A stretch of 64,000 bases of DNA from positions 1 to 64,000 of the forward strand of contig JAGOLX010000016.1 of assembly GCA_017993835.1 (NCBI GenBank). Reading direction: 5' to 3'. The notes under the pieces were generated by a model. That model worked only from the letters and a program-made list of their open reading frames with translations. It did no database searches and was not told the origin of the DNA. Numbering within the stretch: position 1 is the stretch's first letter; each line of letters begins with the position of its first letter. Position numbers and translations under genes: made by a program. Shown here piece after piece: positions 1-8,918 of this stretch. Source of the stretch: Phycisphaerae bacterium (GTDB lineage Bacteria > Planctomycetota > Phycisphaerae > Sedimentisphaerales > Anaerobacaceae).

Positions 1-1
1 A

Positions 2-130
2 GAGAGCAACGGCGGACGATCTGTCGCACGGTCCCAAGGCCGCCTCCTCCCCGGAGTCGCACGACGTAAACGATCCGCCGGAAAGACAATCCCCACCCTC
101 TACAAACCGGAGTTCTTCAGCGGAATCTAA
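2..130 (+). other. Possible C-terminal tail of a gene cut by the window edge
   Basis: One frame is open from base 2 to a TAA at 128-130 (43 codons), and the translated end reads TLYKPEFFSGI. A strong GC hairpin follows 13 bases later at 144-164, as might follow a gene end. No domain is recognisable in so short a piece, and the Arg-rich composition could equally be chance in GC-rich DNA. The part left of the window would decide. Confidence 0.2.
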
Positions 131-587
131 GTAACAGAGGTGACCCCCCGGCTCTGCCGGGGGGCTCCCAGAGTTTGACAGATACAGGAGTCGTCTTTGA
201 GCCTGCCGAATTGGGAACCGGGTGAAGCCTCGCGTGATTTATCGTGCGTATTCGCTGGCTCACGTATGAGGGTACACTGTGGGCAGGATGCCCGGACGGT
301 GGGAAGGGCGAGCAGGTGCGGGAGAGTGCCTCTGGGTCTATGGGTGCGTCGTGGCCCCAGGGGAGGGGGCGGCGAGATCACGGCCGAAAAGGGAATCAAG
401 CGGATGCGAGAGGAAGGATTGCTGGCTGGACCAGAGGCGAGAGGCTGGCTGACCGCCGCCACAGGCGGCTCACAACAATCCGCTTTGAGTGGTTCACATT
501 TCAAGCCTCCACCTCTGGTGGAGGTATTGACTGGGGCGCTTTATGGGGCGCCAGAGAGCGGAAAACCACAGAATCCGGCGCAAACAG
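131..587. other. Intergenic stretch with two short hairpins
   Basis: No convincing gene is seen. Several overlapping open frames here lack a ribosome-binding site and a recognisable product. Two perfect hairpins stand out. Bases 144-151 pair with 157-164 (CCCCCCGG/CCGGGGGG, 5-base loop), and 506-513 pair with 517-524 (CCTCCACC/GGTGGAGG, 3-base loop). Neither is followed by a T run, so they may be intergenic palindromes and not terminators. Confidence 0.4.
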
Positions 588-619
588 AAACCGCGTTCTC
601 GGTATCGAAAACGCGGTTT
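588..619 (-). terminator. Terminator-like hairpin after tRNA-Asp
   Basis: Bases 588-597 and 610-619 form a perfect 10-bp stem (AAACCGCGTT/AACGCGGTTT) with a 12-base loop. It starts 4 bases past the 3' end of the minus-strand tRNA-Asp gene. The minus-strand tail is only moderately T-rich (TTTCTGTTTG). Confidence 0.6.
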
Positions 620-623
620 TGAA

Positions 624-697
624 CGAGGCCGAAGGGTCTCGAACCCTCAACCTTCGGATCGACAGTCCGATGCTCTAACCAATTGAGCTACGGCCCC
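624..697 (-). tRNA. trnD: tRNA-Asp (anticodon GTC)
   Basis: The minus strand folds as a full cloverleaf. The acceptor is GGGGCCG with CGGCCTC (one G-T pair) and the discriminator is G. The D arm lies around GCTCAATTGGTTAGAGC. The anticodon stem is TCGGA/TCCGA with loop CTGTCGA, giving anticodon GTC, and the T loop is TTCGAGA. The CCA end is not encoded. A near-consensus promoter lies directly upstream and a hairpin directly downstream, so it is probably transcribed alone. Confidence 0.95.
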
Positions 698-715
698 GAA
701 CGCTATAGAATCGCT

Positions 716-745
716 ACTATAGTGGGTCCTACCCCACCCTGTCAA
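716..745 (-). promoter_or_regulatory. Promoter of tRNA-Asp
   Basis: On the minus strand TTGACA (complement of 740-745) and TATAGT (complement of 716-721) are separated by 18 bases, and the tRNA begins about 18 bases further on. This is a strong housekeeping-type promoter. Confidence 0.8.
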
Positions 746-951
746 CCGTTTTTCGCAGAATTTCGGGAATCTCGCCGCGACTCCTGTGACGCGAGCTTCC
801 CAAGCTCCATCCTGTGGTCAAGAGTGTTGTCTGAGGGAGCATGAGGTCGAATCGCGCCGCTGCGAGAAAATGCCTGCCGCTCTAATTCGTTTTATGCCAG
901 AGACTTGCGTGCGTTTGTCTGCGATCGCCGTGGGAATCCGAAGAAAGCCTG

Positions 952-978
952 TTGACATCTTAAACATTTGTTTAAAAT
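952..978 (+). promoter_or_regulatory. Promoter with embedded palindromic operator, TetR-family gene
   Basis: TTGACA at 952-957 and TAAAAT at 973-978 form -35 and -10 boxes with a rather short 15-base spacer. Between and over them lies a perfect inverted repeat, TTAAACA-TT-TGTTTAA (960-975). A dimeric repressor bound there would block RNA polymerase. This is the usual layout of autoregulated TetR-family genes, so the protein encoded at 1013 is the likely binder. That last step is inference. Confidence 0.65.
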
Positions 979-1012
979 GGGTGTATGAAACGCTTGTTTG
1001 GAGATGGGTACC

Positions 1013-1681
1013 ATGGGATCTGAGCATCAGGACAGTCATGGTGACGGCGCCGGACGAGGAGTCCAGGACCGACTGATCGACGCCGCGGAGGATCTCTTCT
1101 GCTGGCGGGGATTCAATGAGACGAGCGTCCGTGATATCGCTGCTGCGGCCGATTGCAACGTGGCGTCCGTCAACTACTACTTCGGCGGCAAAGAGAACCT
1201 GTATGTGGAGATCTGGCGTCGTCGCCTGGCGCAGATACGGGACCTCCGGCTCGCCAGTATCGAGACGGTCATGTCCGCCGGCCAGCCGGGACTCGAAGAG
1301 CTGCTCAGAGCCCATGCGATCTCGTTCCTTGAACCCCTGATTGAAGGGGGCCGCCAGTGTCGATTCATCAAACTGATGGCCCGGGAGATGATCGACCCTC
1401 GGCTCCCGCGGAACCTGTTTCTGGCGGAGATGGTCATCCCGGTGGTGTCGGCGATGAGCAGGGCCCTGATGGAAATCTGCCCTGGGCTGAACGAAGCCGA
1501 CGCCAACGTACTGATCCTGCTGCTCGCTGGGCAGTTGGTACACACTGTGTGTGCCAAGGAGATGTTCGAGGAGAGCGGTCTTCCGGGGCTGTTCCAGGTG
1601 AATATCGAGGGCCTGGTGGATCACATTGTCCGGTTCTCCGCGGCCGGCATCCGCGCGTACGCGAGCGAGAATGGGGACTGA
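1013..1681 (+). CDS. TetR/AcrR-family transcriptional regulator (CecR-like)
   Basis: DNA-binding repressor of 222 residues. The N-terminal helix-turn-helix (about residues 17-65) has the TetR hallmarks: RLIDAAEDLF, TSVRDIAAAA, then VNYYFGGKENLY. The C-terminal half resembles the ligand domain of CecR/DUF1956-type regulators of drug efflux. ATG 1013 was chosen because GGAG at 1000-1003 sits 9 bases upstream; ATG 1004 and TTG 998 in the same frame are less well placed. A TolC-type gene follows after 35 bases, so the regulator probably controls that efflux gene together with itself through the palindrome at 960-975. The inducer cannot be told from sequence. Confidence 0.85.
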   Translation: MGSEHQDSHGDGAGRGVQDRLIDAAEDLFCWRGFNETSVRDIAAAADCNVASVNYYFGGKENLYVEIWRRRLAQIRDLRLASIETVMSAGQPGLEELLRAHAISFLEPLIEGGRQCRFIKLMAREMIDPRLPRNLFLAEMVIPVVSAMSRALMEICPGLNEADANVLILLLAGQLVHTVCAKEMFEESGLPGLFQVNIEGLVDHIVRFSAAGIRAYASENGD

Positions 1682-1716
1682 TAACTGGCTTTACACTGAC
1701 GGAAGGTAGGAATGCG

Positions 1717-3180
1717 ATGGGAGCGATGGTCCGTTGTCTCGTGGTTATCAGCATCGGATTGATGTTTCTGGCGGGCTGTGGGGACCGCAGGCAGATGGCT
1801 CGGGAGGTTCGACAGGCCAGGGCCGCCGCATACCGCCAGTGGGAGAGTCGCCAAACCGGCCAGGATGAGCAGCAGCCTCTCATCAGCGGCAAGCTGGGCC
1901 TCCTGGACAGCGTCAAGCTGACGCTGGCCAACAACAAGATGTTGCGCCAGGCGATGGAAGAGCGAGAGTCCGCACGCGGCGCCAACGTGGGGGCCCATTC
2001 GGCGTATCTCCCGAGCTTGTCGCTCTCTGCGGAATACCAGCGGCTCGACGAGGTGTCCTCCTTTGAAGTGGGCACGGAGACGCTGCATCTGGGCGACGTG
2101 GACAACTACTCCGTGGGCCTGACCGTTAGCCAGCCGATCTTCGCAGGCGGCGCGATCATCGCGCAGGTCCGTGTCGCGAAGCTGTTGTCCCTGCTGGCGG
2201 ACCAGACGATTCTCGCCGCGACCCAGGACGTGGTCTACGCGGCGCAGACGGCCTATTACAACCTGTTGCTCAGTCAGCACCTGGTCGAGATCAGTATGGA
2301 CGCGGTTCGTTCGTCGAAAGCCCACCTGGAGAATGTCGAGAAACGTCGGGCCGGCGGCGTCGCCTCCGATTTCGACGTCCTGCGGGCCCAGGTCGAGCTG
2401 TCGAATTTCGAGGCCGACCTGCTGCGGAGCAAGAACGCCATCATCATTTCGCGGGCCAACCTGATCAAGGTCATGGGGATTTCGCAGAACAGCGATTTCG
2501 TCCTCTCCGATGAGTTTGCCTTCGTGCCGATGAAGGTGTCGACGGAGCAGGCGGTCGAGACGGCGTTCACGCATCGTCCCGACCTGTACAGCCAGGAGAT
2601 CCAGATCCGCCAGCAGCGGGAACAACTGCGGATCGCCCGCAGCCGGTACCTGCCGACCGTTGGCGCCTACTTCACCAATACATGGGCCAAGCCCGATCCG
2701 AAGAGTTTCGCCAGTCCCACGATCGAATGGGGTGACACCTGGGTGGCGGGTGTGCAGGCCGCCTGGCCGCTCTTCGACGGGTTCCAGCGCGAGGGCCAGA
2801 TCATCCAGGAGAAGGCCAAGCTGCGACAGGCGGAGCTGGGCCTGGTGGATATCGAGGAAACCGCCCTGTACGAGCTGACACAGGCCTTGCTGAGCATGGA
2901 GAACGCGGAGGAATTCGTGCGGTCGCAACAGATGAACTTCAAGCGGGCAACCGAAGGCCTGCGTCTGGCCGAGGTGGGGTACGAACAGGGCATCAACACG
3001 CAGGTCGAGATGATCGATGCCCAAGCGGCGCTCACGACGGCTCGCGTGAACTACTATGAGGCCATCCACCGCCATGTGGCGGCCAAGCTGGCGGTGCAAC
3101 GGGCCATGGGCACCCTCGTCGGTCCAGGCCAGGCGGGTGGGGCGAGCGCCGAGGCGTCGGCCCAGGTCGAGCAGAAGTGA
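1717..3180 (+). CDS. TolC-family outer-membrane efflux lipoprotein
   Basis: Outer-membrane channel component of 487 residues, about the usual family length. It begins with a lipoprotein signal peptide ending in the lipobox LAGC, preceded by SD-like GGAAGG and AGG at 1701-1710. Two long helical OEP repeats follow, with typical stretches such as LRAQVELSNFEADLLRSKN and AEVGYEQGINTQVEMIDAQ. Proteins of this family form the duct that carries substrates from an inner-membrane pump across the outer membrane. No pump or adaptor gene is next to it, so the partner is elsewhere or the regulator-channel pair works with a shared pump. The next gene starts 3 bases after the stop. Confidence 0.88.
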   Translation: MGAMVRCLVVISIGLMFLAGCGDRRQMAREVRQARAAAYRQWESRQTGQDEQQPLISGKLGLLDSVKLTLANNKMLRQAMEERESARGANVGAHSAYLPSLSLSAEYQRLDEVSSFEVGTETLHLGDVDNYSVGLTVSQPIFAGGAIIAQVRVAKLLSLLADQTILAATQDVVYAAQTAYYNLLLSQHLVEISMDAVRSSKAHLENVEKRRAGGVASDFDVLRAQVELSNFEADLLRSKNAIIISRANLIKVMGISQNSDFVLSDEFAFVPMKVSTEQAVETAFTHRPDLYSQEIQIRQQREQLRIARSRYLPTVGAYFTNTWAKPDPKSFASPTIEWGDTWVAGVQAAWPLFDGFQREGQIIQEKAKLRQAELGLVDIEETALYELTQALLSMENAEEFVRSQQMNFKRATEGLRLAEVGYEQGINTQVEMIDAQAALTTARVNYYEAIHRHVAAKLAVQRAMGTLVGPGQAGGASAEASAQVEQK

Positions 3181-3183
3181 AAT

Positions 3184-3930
3184 ATGCGAGATTTGCAGCT
3201 TGAAATCGCCGCCGATGCGGAGGACCTCGCCCGACGGATGACGCAGTTGTTCCTCTCCGCAGCGGAGCAGGCGATCTCCTCTCGCGGCGTGTTCCGAACC
3301 GCTCTGTCCGGCGGGCGGACGCCGGAGGTGTTCCTCCGACAGTTGGCGAGCGAGCCGCGGGCACAGGCCCTTGCCTGGGACCCGATCCACGTGTTCTGGG
3401 TGGATGAACGCTATGTTCCGCCTGATTCGCCCGCCAGCAACTACCGGCTTGTCGCAGAAACCCTCCTGAGCCGAGTCAAGATCCCCGAGACGAACGTACA
3501 CCGGGTCCCCACCGAATACGGGGACCCCCGCGATGCCGCTGCCGCTTACGAGAGGACGATACGGGATGTCTTTGGCCTGCAAGAGGGCGAGATGCCTCAG
3601 TTCGATCTGATCGTGCTGGGCATGGGGCGCGACGGGCACACCGCCTCGCTGTTCCCGAATTCACGGGTGTGGCGCGGCGCAGACGGCCTGGCTGGTGTAG
3701 TGCGTGCCGGGGGCGACGTGAAGATCGACCGGATCACGCTGACACGGCTGGTCTTGCAGGCTGCCCGGCGACTGGTCGTCCTCGTTTCGGGGCAAGAGAA
3801 GGCGGAGACGCTGGAACGGGTCTTTGCCGCCCAGCCGGACGAGAGACGATACCCGATTCATGTGCTCTGGCCGGTTCTAGAGCGGGTCACCTGGCTGGTG
3901 GATCGGGATGCGGCGGGGCGGAACGCCTGA
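3184..3930 (+). CDS. pgl: 6-phosphogluconolactonase
   Basis: Cytosolic enzyme of the oxidative pentose-phosphate pathway that hydrolyses 6-phosphogluconolactone to 6-phosphogluconate. The 248 residues show the Pgl/NagB-fold signatures in order: ALSGGRTP near residue 38, FWVDERYVPP near 72, and LGMGRDGHTASLFP near 143. Length matches the family. The ATG lies 3 bases after the efflux gene's stop, with only a weak AGAAG ribosome site, so it is probably translationally coupled to that operon. A pentose-phosphate enzyme behind a TetR-TolC pair is an unusual pairing; no zwf or gnd is nearby. Confidence 0.93.
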   Translation: MRDLQLEIAADAEDLARRMTQLFLSAAEQAISSRGVFRTALSGGRTPEVFLRQLASEPRAQALAWDPIHVFWVDERYVPPDSPASNYRLVAETLLSRVKIPETNVHRVPTEYGDPRDAAAAYERTIRDVFGLQEGEMPQFDLIVLGMGRDGHTASLFPNSRVWRGADGLAGVVRAGGDVKIDRITLTRLVLQAARRLVVLVSGQEKAETLERVFAAQPDERRYPIHVLWPVLERVTWLVDRDAAGRNA

Positions 3931-3975
3931 TACTGCTTCGGAAGGGCGCCTATCTAGGTCGCCTTGTAGGTCGGA

Positions 3976-4497
3976 TCACTCCGGAATGACCAACTTGGTG
4001 CCCAACGCGATCCTGTTGGGGTCCTTGATGACCTTCTGATTGGCGGTGACGATCTTGTGCCACTTGTCCGGCGAGCCGTAGTACTGCCGGGCGACCGACG
4101 ATAGCGTCTCGCCCCTGCGGACGATATGGAACCGGGTCGTCTTGATGGGTTCGTTCATCTCGTGGATCGTCAAATCGGGCGAAACCGCCGGAGGGGTGGC
4201 CTCCGGCGGCTTCGTTTCCGCGAGTTGTTGTGCCTCCGGGCGTTCCTGGCGGTCAGGGGTCTCCTGAGGAACCGAAGGCCCTGAAGGACCGGCAATCACC
4301 GGCGGATCCGCCTCCGTGACGTCGGGGTTCTCCCATGGCAGAGGACCGTCGGACACTGTCCTGGCCCCCGATGGAGCCGCTCCGGCCGGAGCGATTCTTG
4401 CCCGGGGACTCAGGCTCGGACGCGTCGCCACCCAGATCAGGGCGACGACGGCCAGCACGACCCCCGTCATCAAACCCACTCTGAAGTCTTTGCCCAT
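3976..4497 (-). CDS. Membrane-anchored LysM-domain protein
   Basis: Protein of 173 residues. An N-terminal membrane anchor (about residues 8-24, VGLMTGVVLAVVALIWVA) is followed by a Pro/Glu-rich linker. A C-terminal LysM domain (about residues 120-172) has FHIVRRGETLSSVARQYYG at its start and GTKLVIPE at its end. LysM binds the glycan of peptidoglycan. It begins 24 bases after the secDF stop and is probably the last gene of the yajC-secDF unit. The partner or enzymatic role is unknown, since no hydrolase domain is present. Confidence 0.85.
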   Translation of the reverse strand: MGKDFRVGLMTGVVLAVVALIWVATRPSLSPRARIAPAGAAPSGARTVSDGPLPWENPDVTEADPPVIAGPSGPSVPQETPDRQERPEAQQLAETKPPEATPPAVSPDLTIHEMNEPIKTTRFHIVRRGETLSSVARQYYGSPDKWHKIVTANQKVIKDPNRIALGTKLVIPE

Positions 4498-4521
4498 CGT
4501 TCCCTGTCATCGGCCGACGAC

Positions 4522-7500
4522 TCACTTGGCCTTTACTTTTGGCTCGGTCGCGATGTTCTCGATCTTGGTCGCCCGCGTGGTCCTGTCCTGCTGTGCCGTC
4601 GGAAGATTGACCAGCAGCAGCGGCGCCGCGATGGCGATCGACGAATACGTTCCGACGACCAGGCCGAGGAAGATCACGAAGTTGAAGCCTCGCAGGCCGG
4701 GACCGCCGAAGATGTACATCACCAGCACGACCATCATCGTCGTGACGCCTGTGATCAGGGTTCGCGACATGGTCTGGTTGATGCTGTTCGTCACCGACTG
4801 GGGCGTCAACTGCACCTTGCGCCGGTTCTCGCGAATTCGGTCGAACACAACGATCGTGTCGTTCAGGGAGTAACCCAGCAGGGTCAGGACGGCCGCGATC
4901 ATGGTGCTGTTGATCCGGAAATCGCCGATCAGCAGGACGGAGCCGATCACGGTGGTCGCCAGGAAGGCCGAGGCGGCGATCGCGCCCAACGCGGTCGACA
5001 CGTCGTGGAACAGGGCGATGATGGCCGCCAACCCGAATCGCAGGTTGCCGAACCGGACCCAGATGTAGCCGACGATGGCAGCCAGCGACAGAACGATGGA
5101 GATGATGGCCCGCGTCTTGGCCTCGGAGCCGACGAACGGGTCGATCTGCGTCACGCGGGGCAGGGAGGTCTCACGCTGGGCGGCCAGGAGGACCCTGGAC
5201 TTCTCATTCTCGACGAAGAGCTGCCATTCGTCTTCGCTGAGCTCCCGCAGGCCGGCCTCGGGCTCGATGCTGACGAAGGTGAACGTGCTCACCACCTGGT
5301 TCGGCTCGACGGTCCTCAGGCCGGGACCGAACACCGCGTAGGGATACCAGACGAGGTCCTGCGTGTCCGGGCGGAACCGCAGGTCCTTGAGTCGCTGGTC
5401 GATCTCCGCCAGGGTCGCCGCGTTCTTGAGCGTCGTTTCGATCCGGATGCCGCCGATGTAGTCCGCCAGTTCGGGATACGTATCGACGATCTCCTCGTTG
5501 ACCTTGTCGGCGGCAGTAATCGCGGGCTGGAGGTTCTGCTGGACCTCCAACTGTCCCTCGAACGCCTGGCGGATCGCGTCCGTCACGACCGCCTGGACGA
5601 CCGGCTCGCTCACCTGCGCCTGGGGGAAGGCCTTGGTCAGGACGCTCTGGGTCATGCCGGGGTTGACGCGCGTGGTCGTGACGACATACGCGTTGTCCCC
5701 GTTGGCCGCCAGTTCGATCTTGCCCACCTCGCGATGCAGTTCCGTCTCGGCTTTGCGGATGTCGGCGGCGGCGGTTTCGACCGCGGGCCGTGGGCCCGGC
5801 TCGAACGTCACCGTCGTCTGCAGCTTGTTGACCGCGACCGTGGTGATCTCGTATTCATCGTAGATCTTGTCGCCGTTGGGCGCCTGGCCGATGGGGTCGC
5901 CGACGCTGTACACGGTGGCGGCCTTCAGGTCGTCATTGCCCGAGGTCTCCGCCACCTTCATAAGCTGGTCTTCCGCATTCTGGCGGGTGAGGGATGCGCC
6001 CTCTTTCAGATTGATCTGGACACTGGTACCGCCGGTGAACTCGATGTCGTATTTCGAGCTGCCGCGGGCGACGAAGAGAATCAGGCCGCCGAAGACGAGG
6101 ACGCTGGAGACTGTGTAGAAGATGTGGCGCATGCCCATCCAGTTGATGTTCGGCACCTTGATCAGACGCAGCATCGCCAGGCGGTCCTTGATGATCCGCT
6201 TCGAGACCAAGATGTCGAGGATGACGCGGGTCACGAAGATGGCGGTGAACAAGCTCGAACCGATACCGAGCATCAGGACGATGGCGAAGCCTTTCACGTC
6301 CTCAGATGCGACGTAGTAGAGAATGGCCGCCGTGAGGATCGTCGTCAGGTTCGAGTCGAGGATCGCGCTGAAGGCCCGCTGGTAACCGTTGCGAATGGCG
6401 GTTGCCAGGCCGGAACCCTTCTCCTGCTCCTCCCGAATCCTCTCGAAGATTAGCACGTTGGCGTCGACGCTCATGCCGATCGTCAGGATCAGACCGGCGA
6501 TGCCGGGCAGGGTGAACGTCGCCCGGATGGCGGCCATGATCGCGAGGGTGAACAGGATGTTCAGCAACAGGGCTACGTCGGCGATGGAGCCGCCGATGGC
6601 GTAGTAGACGATCATGAAGGCGACGACCAGCGCCAGGCCGATAATGCCCGAGCGAATACCCTTGGCGAGGTTGTCGGCGCCGACGGACGGGCCGATGACC
6701 TTCTCGGAGATCGGCTGCGGGATCAGTCGGGCGGGCAGCGAGCCGGCGTTCAGCTTGTTCACCATGTCGGTGATCTCGGTCGGGGTGAAGGTGCCCTGGA
6801 TGATGCCTCGCTGGCGGATGCCGCCTTCGGCGGTGATGTTCGGCGCCGAGATCGCGACGTCGTCGAGCAGAATGGCCAGCGGGCGGTTCGGGTTCTTGCT
6901 CGTGATGTTGTAGAAGAGGTCGCCGCCCCGGATGTTCAGGGTGAACCCGATGGCGCGACGGCCCATCGAGTCCTGGGTGGCATAGGAATCCTCCAGCTTC
7001 CACTCGCGGGTGGTTATGCTGTGGAGCATGGTCTCATCCTGCTGATTGCTGGCCAGGACGTACCATTTGTCGCCGAACTGGCCTTCGATGTCTTCGGAGG
7101 ACTTCCACTCTTCCTTGTTTTCGATCTGGATCCAGACGTACCGGTTGTCCGATGCGGCCTTGGGACCCTTCTCCCTGAGGTTCTCGATGTACCGCTCTCT
7201 CTCGGCGATGCTCGGTTCCCCTCGGTCGGTTGTCGGCAGAATACGGAACTCGAGGATGCCTGCGCCTTTGAGCATTCGCTTGAGGTCCGCGGGGTCGTCC
7301 AGTCGGCCGCGATAGGGCTCGTACTCCTTGTATGCTGCGACCACCTGATCGATTGCGTCCTTGCGGTCCGCAAACTTGGCCTTGAACTCCTCGATCCTCT
7401 CTTCCTTGTCGCGGCCTTTTATGTCCAGCATCGAAGTGACCTGCTCTTCGGACATGTTCAGGCGGTCCAACTGCCGCCGGGCCTGCTCGTATCGTTCATT

Positions 7501-8247
7501 GAGGCCACCTTGCTCCGTGAGCCTAGTGAAGGCCTCGGTCAGCTCGCGATAGGCTTTGACGTAGCTGGTCAACGGCTCCAACTGGGCCTCGGAGCCGAGG
7601 AAGTCGGTCAGTTCCTTGCGCAGCGTCTCGTCGCTGAGCTTGATCCACTGCGTGCGATTGGCCTGGACTCGTTCGAGGTCCACCTGCGCCGCATTGAGGG
7701 TCTGGCCGAGGGTTTCGAGTTCCTTGTTCAGCGTATCGCGTCTGGCCTGTAGTTGCTTGCGTTCGTCGTGAAGGGTGGTCAGGTTGCTGAGGGTTTCCAT
7801 GCGATTGGGATCGCCCTGGGCGAACTCAGCAATCTCCTGGGTCCGCTGCTCGGCCGGCAGTTGCAGGACGCGGAGGATGACTGCGGGGTTGATGTTCTTG
7901 TCGAGCAGGCGATCTAACGCGCCCTGGTACGCATCCTTCTTCTGCTGCGTCTCCTTGCTGGCCAGGGGCATCTGGATCTCGAATCGCGTGTTGCCCAGGG
8001 GACGCCAGACGAGGTTCTGGATGTTGGCGGGGTCGATTCGCCGCCGCAGGACGGTGATCACTCGCTGGGAAAGGCCCTTCTCTTCGGCGCCGCCCAAGCC
8101 TTCCGTATCGATGGCGTAGATGAGGCTGGTTCCGCCGGCCAGGTCGATGCCGGGCTTGAGGGTCTTGCTCGGCGGGTACAGGGCCAGAACGGCCACCGCC
8201 ACGAGAACGAGGATCAGAATGATCTTTGGCGTCAGATTCCTGCTCAT
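4522..8247 (-). CDS. secDF: SecD-SecF fusion protein-export subunit
   Basis: Inner-membrane motor that uses the proton gradient to help pull proteins through SecYEG. At 1241 residues it joins SecD and SecF in one chain. The SecD half starts with a membrane segment and LKPGIDLAGGTSLIYAI and carries the RND-like transmembrane set with TIGMSVDANVLIFERIREE. The SecF half begins near KYDIEFTGGTSVQI and ends with LGYSLNDTIVVFDRIRENRR. Unusually, about 210 residues (roughly 110-320), rich in Glu, Arg, Leu and Gln and predicted by eye to be coiled coil, interrupt the first periplasmic domain before KGAGILEFRILP. yajC lies upstream and lysM downstream. Confidence 0.96.
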   Translation of the reverse strand: MSRNLTPKIILILVLVAVAVLALYPPSKTLKPGIDLAGGTSLIYAIDTEGLGGAEEKGLSQRVITVLRRRIDPANIQNLVWRPLGNTRFEIQMPLASKETQQKKDAYQGALDRLLDKNINPAVILRVLQLPAEQRTQEIAEFAQGDPNRMETLSNLTTLHDERKQLQARRDTLNKELETLGQTLNAAQVDLERVQANRTQWIKLSDETLRKELTDFLGSEAQLEPLTSYVKAYRELTEAFTRLTEQGGLNERYEQARRQLDRLNMSEEQVTSMLDIKGRDKEERIEEFKAKFADRKDAIDQVVAAYKEYEPYRGRLDDPADLKRMLKGAGILEFRILPTTDRGEPSIAERERYIENLREKGPKAASDNRYVWIQIENKEEWKSSEDIEGQFGDKWYVLASNQQDETMLHSITTREWKLEDSYATQDSMGRRAIGFTLNIRGGDLFYNITSKNPNRPLAILLDDVAISAPNITAEGGIRQRGIIQGTFTPTEITDMVNKLNAGSLPARLIPQPISEKVIGPSVGADNLAKGIRSGIIGLALVVAFMIVYYAIGGSIADVALLLNILFTLAIMAAIRATFTLPGIAGLILTIGMSVDANVLIFERIREEQEKGSGLATAIRNGYQRAFSAILDSNLTTILTAAILYYVASEDVKGFAIVLMLGIGSSLFTAIFVTRVILDILVSKRIIKDRLAMLRLIKVPNINWMGMRHIFYTVSSVLVFGGLILFVARGSSKYDIEFTGGTSVQINLKEGASLTRQNAEDQLMKVAETSGNDDLKAATVYSVGDPIGQAPNGDKIYDEYEITTVAVNKLQTTVTFEPGPRPAVETAAADIRKAETELHREVGKIELAANGDNAYVVTTTRVNPGMTQSVLTKAFPQAQVSEPVVQAVVTDAIRQAFEGQLEVQQNLQPAITAADKVNEEIVDTYPELADYIGGIRIETTLKNAATLAEIDQRLKDLRFRPDTQDLVWYPYAVFGPGLRTVEPNQVVSTFTFVSIEPEAGLRELSEDEWQLFVENEKSRVLLAAQRETSLPRVTQIDPFVGSEAKTRAIISIVLSLAAIVGYIWVRFGNLRFGLAAIIALFHDVSTALGAIAASAFLATTVIGSVLLIGDFRINSTMIAAVLTLLGYSLNDTIVVFDRIRENRRKVQLTPQSVTNSINQTMSRTLITGVTTMMVVLVMYIFGGPGLRGFNFVIFLGLVVGTYSSIAIAAPLLLVNLPTAQQDRTTRATKIENIATEPKVKAK

Positions 8248-8388
8248 AAGGCTTTCCTATCGAAATAGCTGTTTGTCATCTGTGATTGACCGTAGACCGC
8301 CACATCCGGCATCTCCTTGTCACTGCCACTCCCATCGGCAGTGCAGACCGGCGGGCCAAATAGAAAATGGCCGACAGAAAACAGTTCG

Positions 8389-8817
8389 TCACGATTCCTT
8401 TCCGTCTTGCGAGAGAGTCTTGCCGATGGCCGAGGTGCTGACCCGGATCTTCGTGTTGTTCTGTTCGTCCACCTTGAGAATGACCTCGTCCCCGCGGATG
8501 TCCACGATGGTTCCGAAAATACCGCCGATGGTGCGGACGCGGTCGTTCTTCTTGAGGGACTGTACCATCTGCTTGTGCTGCTGCTGCTGCTTCCGCGGGC
8601 CACGGAACATCAGGAAGTACATGGCGACCACGACGACGATGAACGGCAGGAAGGTCAGCAGTGGCGACGACGGCTTGGGCGGGGCTCCCTCCGGCGCGCC
8701 GGCAGGGGAGTCCGGCACCGCGACGGTTGTCTCACCGCCGCTCTGCACCGGCTCCGACCCGATCCGCGAGGGGGCCTGCCCGGTTTCCGTCTGCGCCAAT
8801 ATCCACACATGATCCAT
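8389..8817 (-). CDS. yajC: Preprotein translocase subunit YajC
   Basis: Small inner-membrane partner of SecDF, 142 residues. An extended N-terminal stretch rich in Pro, Ala and Gly (residues 1-45) precedes a single transmembrane helix (LTFLPFIVVVVAMYFLMF). The cytoplasmic YajC core follows, with RKQQQQHKQMVQSLKKNDRV and the GGIFGTIVDI turn. The family is usually near 100 residues, so the N-terminal extension is longer than normal. It lies between tgt and secDF, the classic bacterial order tgt-yajC-secD-secF. Confidence 0.95.
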   Translation of the reverse strand: MDHVWILAQTETGQAPSRIGSEPVQSGGETTVAVPDSPAGAPEGAPPKPSSPLLTFLPFIVVVVAMYFLMFRGPRKQQQQHKQMVQSLKKNDRVRTIGGIFGTIVDIRGDEVILKVDEQNNTKIRVSTSAIGKTLSQDGKES

Positions 8818-8852
8818 TACGGGTTCCTTTCCAAAGTAAAGACAATCGTGAT

Positions 8853-8881
8853 AGCCTATATCAGAGGGCGGGAAATGTCAA
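8853..8881 (-). promoter_or_regulatory. Candidate promoter for yajC-secDF
   Basis: In the tgt-yajC gap the minus strand shows TTGACA (complement of 8876-8881), 17 bases, then TAGGCT (complement of 8853-8858). An overlapping TATAGG would give a 15-base spacer. An internal promoter for the export genes is therefore likely in addition to read-through from tgt. Confidence 0.5.
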
Positions 8882-8918
8882 ATTCAAATGCAGTTTGGGC
8901 GGTGAAAAGCAGGAAATC

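Noticed and set aside
197-678. Overlapping open frames of 140 or so codons on the plus strand, with another on the minus strand (127-504)
   Set aside because: No ribosome-binding sites, Arg/Gly-rich composition, no recognisable domain, and they run into the tRNA-Asp gene.
1621-3639. A 672-codon open frame antisense to the TolC-like and pgl genes
   Set aside because: It mirrors the codon bias of two well-identified genes; GC-rich third positions keep antisense frames open. The translation is rich in Arg, Leu and His, with no domain.
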